Part shown: one piece after another, positions 57,210 to 64,000 of the stretch
Layout of the letters: each line of letters opens with the position of its first letter
How positions within the stretch are numbered: position 1 is the first letter of the stretch
NCBI GenBank assembly: GCA_017456805.1
Contig: JAFTIQ010000032.1
Coordinates: 1-64,000 of the forward strand
Length of the DNA stretch: 64,000 nucleotides
Direction: 5' to 3'
Source: Lentisphaeria bacterium
GTDB lineage: Bacteria; Verrucomicrobiota; Lentisphaeria; Victivallales; UBA1829
Notes under the pieces: generated by a model
What the model saw: only the letters and a program-made list of their open reading frames with translations
Told to the model about the DNA's origin: nothing
Database searches by the model: none
Made by a program: the position numbers and the translations under genes

Positions 57210-59933
57210 TTAATCTTTTGATCCGAGCTTAATGGACGGCATTGTTGTCAAGCCCACAAAACCGGAAATGTAGAAAGAGTGTTCTTTATCGCCATCGCTG
57301 TTCCGCTCCGTTTCCAAACCGAAGTTCACTCCGACGCGGAAACAGTGGAAGTCGCGAACCAGACGGAACCCGAGGTCTTCCAGGATTGCCTGATTGACAT
57401 CATAGGTCATATAAAATTCCCCGTGAAGCCGCTTGTCGATATAAGTCGGAAATCCAATGGTCAGGTTGAATGACTGCGTCGGACTTTCCAGAACTTTCAA
57501 AGAGGTGGAAGTCGCATTGGCAGATTCCAGCATACTTCCCATGGAATAAACAGAACGTCTCCAGTAACGGCTGGAATATTCATAAGTAGCTTTGAAATAC
57601 CATTCTTTGGAAATATCATATTTCAAAGTTGTTTTCCATGCATTCAGATATTTGATTCCCGCAATCCCGGGTTTTCCGGCATCTCTGCCATTGGCTCTGG
57701 TAATGGTATAACCTTCTGTATTATTGGCACCGACATCAAAAACAAGTTCTGTTTCAAACTTGAAATCTTTGATGGGAGTGAAGGAGAACTTGATTCCCAA
57801 ATCCCCGGCATGATTGAAACCGTCACGGCGGATCGCATGGAAATCCCAATAGGTTTCCAGAGATGCCCACTGACGGATCTTTTCAGAACCATAACCGCCG
57901 TCGCGGGTCTGCAGTTTGTTGATCAAACCGAAACGGACAAAGTTCTGTTCTTTGAGACGGTCAATATCATCAAAGTAAAGAATATTTTCATAATCCAAAG
58001 TCGGCTTCGGAATATATGTATAGTTGACGTAAGGGATCATCACATGACGAAGCCCATCCAAACCGAGCCAGGAGGAACGGACGTTCTGCCAGGTACGGTA
58101 AATCTTTGTATTGATCTCCACCCCGAATTCGCTCATAAAGCGGAGTTTCGCACGGTTGCGGACTTCAAAGTTATCAACTTCCGCCCATTTTCCGTAGAGA
58201 GAATTGACCCCGAACATGGTGTTCAACTCTTCATCCGTCACCTCATTTTCCGATGTTGCAGTATATGCAGTCAAACGGATCCCGGCGCGGGGGACGATGT
58301 TGATAAAGTCAAGCATCAAAGGATAGTAGAACATGTGCAGTGAGTCGAATCTGCCGCTTCCATAGTTCTTGAGAGAAGTCCGGTCACGTTCTTCCTGACG
58401 GGTCTGCCAGAGTTCAAACCGCTGCTGCGGAGTATATCCTTCCATTGCTTCGAGCTCTTCTTCCGTAAACATATCCGGCCGCTCGAAATCTCTCCAGCGG
58501 TTGTAAAGATATGCAAAAGAATTTTCACTCTGATAATATAAGCCGGCAAAGAGTTCCTGACGGAAAATATCCATCCGGACTTCCGGCAGACGCTGAACCA
58601 CACTGTCGAAAGAATTGACTCTTCCGGTTGCAAGGACGGAGAAGGATGCCCAATCTGCCTGATATTCCAATGCGGCATAAGTGGGCGGCTGAGTATCTGT
58701 ATTATAACGATCCTCAAAGAAATCTTCCATGAAATCAATATCACTGATAAATTCCACCTGACCGCGGAAATCCAGCCGGGGGGTGAGATGAGTGACATTG
58801 GTCACTTTGAAATCATAACGGGTCTTCGGGATCCGGAGACGGCGCTGTCTTTCATATTCCTCGATTTCATCATCTTCCAATCCACGGAACAGATAGGGAT
58901 TTCTGTCACGGATCACATAACCGAACAATTCCGTACGGGAATTTCCGGTAACGATCGTCGTGGACACCCCACCGCCCAGTCCGCGGTCGGAATAATAATC
59001 CATGATGAGCCCCACATTGACATAGGGATCATCGTACAATTCAAAGTTTTTGCTGGAGCGGACCCAGAAGCCCCAGTCATCATTATGACCGAGCGTCAAG
59101 TCCACCCCGAAACTGTCGGTTTCCCGGGGTTTATAAAGTGCGGGGAACCAAAGCAGAGGCAAATCCCAAACCCGCAGGAAAGAATTGACCAGCAGGATGC
59201 TGTGGTCACTGTGGTCGGAATTGTAATTATGCAATCCGGAATGATAGCTCCGGGGCGTGATGTACGCCTTGGAAGCGGAGAACGCATAATGGTCATGATC
59301 ATCCAGGATATAATCGCAAGTTGTGATCCGGGTATTTTCTGCAACGATTTCTCCGGAGACCTTGCGGTGCGCCAGAGCTGCCGCCGCGTAAAGAGCACCG
59401 GATTTCATTGCAAAATTCTGGAACCGGAGTTCTCCGCTGTCCAGATTACCCGCCAGACGTTCAGCCTGAATATGAGCTGTTGTTTCCGTGATCTTCACAC
59501 TGATCTTTTTTCTGCCCAGAGGAGAGATCTTGATTTCCTTGATCTCCACTTTTTTCCGGACATCATCCAGGAGTTCGTTATACTCCTGCAAATCGACTTC
59601 TTTATCGCTGGTGACCCGCCGGACCAGAGAGACGTTGCCGAAGGCTTCCAAATCTCTGGTCGGAAGGTGAACCACCGCACTGTCAGCTTTGATGGTCATG
59701 GAATCAGTGATGATGACAACATGACCGCGGGCGATCAGGTTGTCACCGACATATTCAAAGGAGTCTGCGCTGGCATCAATTCCTTTCAAGGCAGATGCGA
59801 CATCGAAGCCGGCGAGACCGGAAGTTCCGCCGGGAACTCGATCCATCTTTTCCTCTGCAGCAAAAAGTGTTCCTGCTGTCAGAAAAAACAGCACTGCACA
59901 AGCTGCCAAACGTCGGACCAGTGAGAATTTCAT
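57210..59933 (-). CDS. lptD: LPS-assembly protein LptD (outer membrane)
   Basis: The 907-residue protein has a signal peptide (about 1-26), an N-terminal OstA/LptA-like domain (about 50-230, with DNLIARGHVVIITDS and MTIKADSAVVHLP), and a long C-terminal beta-barrel rich in Tyr, Trp and Phe alternation. LptD inserts lipopolysaccharide into the outer membrane. The last residue is Asp rather than the usual Phe of outer-membrane proteins. It lies 38 bases after the dehydrogenase gene. Its presence indicates a diderm organism with LPS. Confidence 0.88.
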   Translation of the reverse strand: MKFSLVRRLAACAVLFFLTAGTLFAAEEKMDRVPGGTSGLAGFDVASALKGIDASADSFEYVGDNLIARGHVVIITDSMTIKADSAVVHLPTRDLEAFGNVSLVRRVTSDKEVDLQEYNELLDDVRKKVEIKEIKISPLGRKKISVKITETTAHIQAERLAGNLDSGELRFQNFAMKSGALYAAAALAHRKVSGEIVAENTRITTCDYILDDHDHYAFSASKAYITPRSYHSGLHNYNSDHSDHSILLVNSFLRVWDLPLLWFPALYKPRETDSFGVDLTLGHNDDWGFWVRSSKNFELYDDPYVNVGLIMDYYSDRGLGGGVSTTIVTGNSRTELFGYVIRDRNPYLFRGLEDDEIEEYERQRRLRIPKTRYDFKVTNVTHLTPRLDFRGQVEFISDIDFMEDFFEDRYNTDTQPPTYAALEYQADWASFSVLATGRVNSFDSVVQRLPEVRMDIFRQELFAGLYYQSENSFAYLYNRWRDFERPDMFTEEELEAMEGYTPQQRFELWQTRQEERDRTSLKNYGSGRFDSLHMFYYPLMLDFINIVPRAGIRLTAYTATSENEVTDEELNTMFGVNSLYGKWAEVDNFEVRNRAKLRFMSEFGVEINTKIYRTWQNVRSSWLGLDGLRHVMIPYVNYTYIPKPTLDYENILYFDDIDRLKEQNFVRFGLINKLQTRDGGYGSEKIRQWASLETYWDFHAIRRDGFNHAGDLGIKFSFTPIKDFKFETELVFDVGANNTEGYTITRANGRDAGKPGIAGIKYLNAWKTTLKYDISKEWYFKATYEYSSRYWRRSVYSMGSMLESANATSTSLKVLESPTQSFNLTIGFPTYIDKRLHGEFYMTYDVNQAILEDLGFRLVRDFHCFRVGVNFGLETERNSDGDKEHSFYISGFVGLTTMPSIKLGSKD

Positions 59934-59971
59934 TCTGTTATCTGCCTTGAGGTGTTGAGGTTATGAATGAT

Positions 59972-61642
59972 TCAGCAGCCGAATTTCTTCAGGATTGCCT
60001 GTTCGGTTTCCTGAGTGAACTTGCCGCCGGATTTTTCCAGGGAAGCTGCGATTTCTCCGCCGAGCTCCATCAACTGTTCCTTCTTGAGCAGAGGCATGTT
60101 GATGCAGTTGGGATAGATCACTGTCTTTCCGGGGAATTTTGCATTTGCGACGCAATCCAGACCTTTTTTCAGATCCATCATACCGCCGATACCGGCGAGA
60201 GCTGTTTCAGGATCAAGTGCACCTGTTTCAGCAAGCTGAAGGGTCATGCGGAGGTCATCAGTGCGGCTTCCGCTGGAACCGATATATCTTGCACCGGAAG
60301 CAACCACTGCGCTCAAATCGATTTCAGCTTCTTTTCCGGCAGGAATTCCGGCAAAGATGTTCATCAAGCCGTCTTTTCCGAGATGTTTTGCAGAACCGGA
60401 AAGAACCGCAGGAACAGGAACCAGCATCACGATATCATCGAACCCTTCGGGAGCAAATTCATCAAGCAGAGCATCGAATTCTGCAGGAGTCATTTTGGAG
60501 GGGTTCACCAGCTTGAATTCCACGCCGCGGGCTTCTGCTGCGGGACGGAGCAGCTGATCCACATTGGCAAGGCGGGTATCATCCATATCGGATACAATGA
60601 TCTTGGAAGGACCGTCGGGAGAGGTGACTGCCAGCTGTGTATGCATCTGACCCATAGCACCTGCGCCGCCGGGGAGCCAGCATGTGCCGCCCTTCTTGAG
60701 TGCAGTACGGACGTTTCTGCCATAAGCTGCTGAGAAGTTTGCTTCGGTGGTTCCCTGGAAGAACCAGCCCTGATAATGGATACTTCCGACGTCCACGCTG
60801 CTTGCAGCTGCGACAGGATTTTTTTCCATCAGGTTGACTCTTGCGTTCAAACCGAAGAACTGCTGGTAGGAATGAACATCCCCGCCGACTCCGCAAAGGA
60901 AGATATCATCAAATTTTACGTTTTCGGGGAAGATTTCAGAAACGGTCATTTTTGCTTTCGGGAAAGCTGCACCGATCTTTTCAGCGAAACCTGCGGGAAC
61001 TGCACCGGCGAGCATAATTTCAGAGGGAGAAGCCTTCGCAACGAGATCGCCAAGTTCATAGTTGTTTCCGGCATTTGCACCGAACATGAAGCCCATCTTT
61101 CCGCCGTCGAGCGGAGTGGAGCGGAGACGGATGTGATAGGAAGCGAAAACACAGGTCCAGGGTTCCAGAAGTGCTGCGATTGCGGAGGGCATTTTATCGG
61201 AAAGAGGAAGAAGATAGCAGCCTTCATCGCCATTGAGGACTTCACTTCCGAGGATGCTGTACTGAGCCATACCGCCATCAAGCGCATAGCCGTAAGCATA
61301 TCCTTTTCCGTTGACATAGATATCTGCCTGAATGATGAAACGCTGTCCGACCTGGAATTTATCTTCGAGACCTTCGCCGACTTTTACAATGGACATCACG
61401 GCTTCATGACCGGGGATCACGGGATCTTTTTCCAAGTCATCCACCAGAACGCGGGGGTGAGATTCCCCGGCACGGATCAATTTCACATCTGAAAAACAAA
61501 GCCCGATGGCATCAATCTTGACGAGAAGCTCGCCTGCTTTCGGATCAGGAACAGGCAGAACAACCGGTTTATCGTCTCTGCCGAATTTTTCAAACCCTGC
61601 ACCATACATCTGCCAAGCCAACATCTCTGACGGAATTGCCAT
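59972..61642 (-). CDS. Zinc-dependent medium-chain dehydrogenase with large central insertion
   Basis: The 556-residue protein has an N-terminal catalytic domain with zinc ligands Cys49 (LCFSD), His79-Glu80 (PGHEA) and Glu160 (LLEPW), no structural-zinc Cys lobe, and a Rossmann motif GGAGAMG at 325-331. The GQRFIIQADI segment resembles sorbose-1-phosphate reductases (SorE). Between about residues 180 and 315 is a 130-residue insertion resembling another alpha/beta half-domain. It probably reduces a sugar phosphate or ketose. Its start has a good GGAGG site. It precedes lptD and proS on the same strand. Confidence 0.82.
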   Translation of the reverse strand: MAIPSEMLAWQMYGAGFEKFGRDDKPVVLPVPDPKAGELLVKIDAIGLCFSDVKLIRAGESHPRVLVDDLEKDPVIPGHEAVMSIVKVGEGLEDKFQVGQRFIIQADIYVNGKGYAYGYALDGGMAQYSILGSEVLNGDEGCYLLPLSDKMPSAIAALLEPWTCVFASYHIRLRSTPLDGGKMGFMFGANAGNNYELGDLVAKASPSEIMLAGAVPAGFAEKIGAAFPKAKMTVSEIFPENVKFDDIFLCGVGGDVHSYQQFFGLNARVNLMEKNPVAAASSVDVGSIHYQGWFFQGTTEANFSAAYGRNVRTALKKGGTCWLPGGAGAMGQMHTQLAVTSPDGPSKIIVSDMDDTRLANVDQLLRPAAEARGVEFKLVNPSKMTPAEFDALLDEFAPEGFDDIVMLVPVPAVLSGSAKHLGKDGLMNIFAGIPAGKEAEIDLSAVVASGARYIGSSGSRTDDLRMTLQLAETGALDPETALAGIGGMMDLKKGLDCVANAKFPGKTVIYPNCINMPLLKKEQLMELGGEIAASLEKSGGKFTQETEQAILKKFGC

Positions 61643-61718
61643 AACAACCTCCCTACTCTCTTCTTTCTGTATTTTGTGTCGAACGGTGATTTAACAACCA
61701 TCCTTCTGATAATTGAGA

Positions 61719-61747
61719 AATATACTCCCACTTTGCCAATCTATCAA
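61719..61747 (-). promoter_or_regulatory. Promoter of the dehydrogenase/lptD/proS run
   Basis: On the minus strand TTGATA (61742-61747), 17 bases, TATATT (61719-61724), about 75 bases before the start codon. Confidence 0.55.
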
Positions 61748-61786
61748 GTGGTTTTCAAAAAAAACTTCCTTAATATGAAAGATTTT

Positions 61787-62236
61787 TTACTGTTTTTTAA
61801 TTTTTTTTTCGGATTTCCTCATTTTTTCTTCCGCTTTTTTTCTGACATTCCGGACATCCCGGCAGAAATCAGCAGCTTTCTTTTCCGTCATTCCTTCCAT
61901 GATTTTTTCATGACACTCTTTGAGAATCCTCTTGATTTCCGGAATAAAACGCATCCCGGCATCCGTGATATAAAGCCGGAAATTTCTCCGATCTTCCGGA
62001 TCAACTTCTTTCCGGACATAACCGGTTGAAACCAGCCGGTTTATCATGACAGCAGTCGTGCTCTTGCTGATGATCAGCAGCGAAGAGAGTTCTTCCTGAG
62101 AAATCCCTTCGTTCTCATATACTCCGAACAAAAAAGGAAACTCGCCGAAGCTTAATCCGATCTTTTTCAGTTCATCCGTATAAAATATATGAGTCAGCCT
62201 GCTGATAATATATATATCAAAGGTTAATTTATCCAC
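61787..62236 (-). CDS. MarR-family transcriptional regulator
   Basis: The 149-residue protein has a winged helix-turn-helix (about 45-95) with LSSLLIISKSTTAVMINRLVSTGYV and the wing DPEDRRNFRLYI, and a Lys-rich C-terminus. It starts with GTG, preceded by GAAGGG. MarR proteins repress efflux and are released by drugs or phenolics. It is divergent from the RND pump genes with 249 bases between, so it probably represses them; a palindrome at 62368 fits as its site. Confidence 0.9.
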   Translation of the reverse strand: MDKLTFDIYIISRLTHIFYTDELKKIGLSFGEFPFLFGVYENEGISQEELSSLLIISKSTTAVMINRLVSTGYVRKEVDPEDRRNFRLYITDAGMRFIPEIKRILKECHEKIMEGMTEKKAADFCRDVRNVRKKAEEKMRKSEKKIKKQ

Positions 62237-62291
62237 GCCAAAACCCTTCGTAAAATCTTGAAATACACTTTTCTATAACATCTGGCAGATA

Positions 62292-62319
62292 AATATAACA
62301 CCAGTTTCCCTCTTTGCAA
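62292..62319 (-). promoter_or_regulatory. Promoter of the MarR gene
   Basis: On the minus strand TTGCAA (62314-62319), 16 bases, TATATT (62292-62297). Confidence 0.55.
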
Positions 62320-62338
62320 GTTTTTTTCTTCCCGAAAC

Positions 62339-62366
62339 TTGCTTTTTTACAAAAATGTGATATATT
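62339..62366 (+). promoter_or_regulatory. Promoter of the RND efflux genes
   Basis: TTGCTT (62339-62344), 16 bases, TATATT (62361-62366). The palindrome starts two bases after the -10 box and would cover the transcription start. Confidence 0.55.
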
Positions 62367-62367
62367 A

Positions 62368-62387
62368 TTGGTTCTATATAGAACTAA
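62368..62387. promoter_or_regulatory. MarR-type operator candidate
   Basis: TTGGTTCTATATAGAACTAA is a 20-bp palindrome with one mismatched pair. It lies at the start site of the efflux promoter, in the MarR/RND divergent region, which fits repression by the MarR protein encoded at 61787. Confidence 0.7.
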
Positions 62388-62412
62388 TTTCAGCATAAAA
62401 TATATTATGAGA

Positions 62413-62469
62413 TGCTTCCAAAATTACTCTTGGAAGCACCTCGCATAAACAATGGGCTGTCATCAGCCC
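62413..62469 (+). other. Two leader hairpins before the RND genes
   Basis: TGCTTCCAA (62413-62421) pairs with TTGGAAGCA (62430-62438), and GGGCTG (62454-62459) with CAGCCC (62464-62469). Both lie in the leader between the promoter and the AAAGGA ribosome site at about 62475. Neither is followed by a T run. Confidence 0.6.
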
Positions 62470-62485
62470 GCAAGAAAGGAAAAAA

Positions 62486-63571
62486 ATGTTTTACAAAACA
62501 GTGCTCTCTGCCTTTGCAGCCGCATTACTCGCCACTGTCTCTGCTCAGCAGCCGGCAGAAATCCCATTGGTATCCGTCGAACAGACAGTTCTGAAAGAAA
62601 ATGAACTCCCCAGAAAATATGCGGGAAATGTGGAGGCAATCGAAAGCACAGATATTATGCCGCGTGTTACGGGCGTTCTGTTGAAAACCCACTTCAGAGA
62701 AGGTGATTTCATTCAGAAGGGAACCCTTCTTTATGAATTGGAAGATACTGCTTATGCTGCAAAAGTCAAAAGTCTGGAAGCCCAGAGAGAAGCTCTGCAG
62801 GCTGCTCTGGTTTTCGCAGAACAGGAATTCAAGCGCAGTTCCACTCTTCTGAAAAGTCAGGCAGCTTCCGCAGCGGCTTATGACAAAGCTCTTTTTGAAA
62901 TCAATGCAGCCCGGGCAAAGCTCAAAGATATCGAGGCAGCATTGATCGATGCAAAAAATACTCTTTCTTATACAAAGATCTATGCACCGATCAGCGGGCT
63001 CATCGGAAAAAGCATCTTCAGTAACGGAAACCTGATCACTCCGCAAGTCGGGAAAATGACCAATATCACGACCATCGCCCCGATCTACGTCCGGTTCAGC
63101 ATCAGTGAAGTTGTGTTCCGCAAAGAGTTCGGCGGGCTGGACGATATCCGGAAAAATACAGTTGTGAGAGTTCAGCTTGCGGACGGATCCATTGCAAAGG
63201 AAACCGCCTCGGTTGCATGGGTGGACAACAAGATTCACCCGTCGACAAATACAATCACGCTCTGGGCAGTTTTCCAGAATAAAAACAACGAATTGCTCCC
63301 CGGTGGTTTTGTGACCGTTCACCTTGCAAGAAAATCTGCGCAAAAAATGCCGGCGGTCCGCCCCTCCTCCCTCCTGATCCACCGGGGCGGTTACAGCGTT
63401 TATGTAATCGGGAAAGATGGTATCGTCATGGAACGGATCGTTAAACTCGGCAGGACGACGACCGATGGGTATCAGATCATCACTCACGGTCTCACAGGTG
63501 ATGAGCTGATCATTACAGAAGGGACCCATAAAGTCAAACCGGGAATGAAGCCCGCAGTTCAAAAGAAATAA
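62486..63571 (+). CDS. RND efflux periplasmic adaptor (membrane fusion protein)
   Basis: The 361-residue protein has a cleavable signal peptide (about 1-21, ending SAQ), no lipobox Cys, a lipoyl domain (AIESTDIMPRVTGVLLKTHF), an alpha-hairpin (about 90-145), the second lipoyl half TKIYAPISGLIGKSIFSNG, and beta-barrel and membrane-proximal domains. This is the AcrA/MexA type, which bridges the inner-membrane pump to an outer-membrane channel. The pump gene starts at 63584, 12 bases later. AAAGGA precedes the ATG. Confidence 0.94.
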   Translation: MFYKTVLSAFAAALLATVSAQQPAEIPLVSVEQTVLKENELPRKYAGNVEAIESTDIMPRVTGVLLKTHFREGDFIQKGTLLYELEDTAYAAKVKSLEAQREALQAALVFAEQEFKRSSTLLKSQAASAAAYDKALFEINAARAKLKDIEAALIDAKNTLSYTKIYAPISGLIGKSIFSNGNLITPQVGKMTNITTIAPIYVRFSISEVVFRKEFGGLDDIRKNTVVRVQLADGSIAKETASVAWVDNKIHPSTNTITLWAVFQNKNNELLPGGFVTVHLARKSAQKMPAVRPSSLLIHRGGYSVYVIGKDGIVMERIVKLGRTTTDGYQIITHGLTGDELIITEGTHKVKPGMKPAVQKK

Positions 63572-63583
63572 CAGGGTGCTGAA

Positions 63584-64000
63584 ATGTTTACAGATATTTT
63601 TATCAACAGACCGAAACTGGCGTTTGTGATCTCCATTGTGATCGCCCTCGTCGGCTGCCTTTGTGTCTTCCGGCTCCCCATTGCGGAATATCCCGAAATC
63701 GCGCCCCCGACGGTCAAGGTTACAGCCCGTTTTCCCGGTGCCACCTCTCAGATGCTCTCCGACACTGTCGCAGCTGTGATCGAAGAACAGGTCAACGGAA
63801 TCGATGATCTGATCTATTTCAAATCGGAAAGCGACAACAACGGGAACTATACTCTGACTCTGACCTTCCGTCCGGGCATCAACTCCGATATTGCTCAGGT
63901 GAACGTTCAGAATGCAGTTCAGCGGGCGGAGGCACAGCTCCCGGCAACCGTGAAACAGATCGGTATCACCACCACCAAACAGTCCACCGATATGGCAGGG
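63584..64000 (+). CDS. RND efflux pump inner-membrane permease, partial
   Basis: The first 139 codons are present; the gene runs off the window. MFTDIFINRPKLAFVISIV begins the first membrane helix, and RLPIAEYPEIAPPTVKV follows, the conserved start of AcrB/MexB-type HAE1 pumps, with GATSQMLSDTVAAVIEEQVN and the NVQNAVQRAEAQLP segment of the porter domain. The pump exports drugs or bile-type compounds with proton import. It is coupled to the adaptor gene 12 bases upstream and likely repressed by the MarR protein. Confidence 0.95.
   Translation, partial: MFTDIFINRPKLAFVISIVIALVGCLCVFRLPIAEYPEIAPPTVKVTARFPGATSQMLSDTVAAVIEEQVNGIDDLIYFKSESDNNGNYTLTLTFRPGINSDIAQVNVQNAVQRAEAQLPATVKQIGITTTKQSTDMAG

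Overview
This window looks like a stretch of chromosome from a Gram-negative, probably anaerobic and gut-associated member of the PVC group, most like Lentisphaeria/Victivallales. The reasons are an LptD-type outer-membrane protein and an RND efflux pump (diderm envelope), several Gfo/Idh/MocA oxidoreductases, three ceramidase-superfamily proteins, an AIDA-type repeat surface protein, a large SSF symporter, Hfl/SPFH genes grouped with a metal ATPase, and a GldA/GldFG/DUF4340 exporter. No marker gene settles the taxonomy, so this is an inference from gene content. No rRNA, tRNA, insertion sequence, phage gene or CRISPR array was seen.

Layout. 1-1.4 kb: a 23-bp inverted repeat, a small membrane protein and an Lgt-like protein. 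1.4-6.1 kb: two co-transcribed Gfo/Idh/MocA dehydrogenases (minus), an AraC regulator and a third dehydrogenase (plus). 6.3-14.6 kb: a flotillin, then a plus-strand run of ceramidase-fold hydrolase, LacZ-type beta-galactosidase, RNase HIII and a metallophosphoesterase. 14.6-25.2 kb: a seven-gene minus-strand operon with three SPFH (HflK/HflC-type) proteins, a soft-metal P-type ATPase, an ABC-2 exporter and an anchored extracytoplasmic protein. 25.2-31.5 kb: a second minus operon with a flavin oxidoreductase, GldA-like ATPase, GldF-GldG fusion, DUF4340 protein and trmB. 31.7-36.7 kb: a beta-solenoid repeat protein, a nitrilase-GDPD fusion and a small anchored protein. 36.8-44.7 kb: an AraC-divergent operon (two ceramidase-fold paralogues, DegT aminotransferase, TIM-barrel isomerase), then an MFS carrier and a PHP phosphatase. 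45-50.3 kb: SSF symporter, prepilin peptidase, ribF and mrp. 50.3-55.4 kb: a degenerate M24 protein with a polysaccharide deacetylase, and a zinc-finger membrane protein with an unknown partner. 55.4-61.7 kb: proS, lptD and a two-domain medium-chain dehydrogenase. 61.8-64 kb: a MarR regulator divergent from an RND pump whose permease runs off the end.

How it works together. Much of the window is sugar and small-molecule handling (dehydrogenases, isomerase, aminotransferase, beta-galactosidase, deacetylase, carriers) under two local AraC regulators. The rest is envelope work. Many gene starts are preceded by one shared promoter form, TTGAAA-like, 16-17 bases, then TATATT-like, which helps fix transcription units and start codons.

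The best candidates for something not well described are: the SPFH/metal-ATPase/ABC operon, in which the HflC-like protein and the ATPase both carry His/Cys-rich N-terminal tails; the ceramidase-fold group in which the nucleophilic Ser position reads Asn; the nitrilase-GDPD fusion; and the M24 protein that has lost most metal ligands. All functions are read from motifs by eye; no database search was possible.
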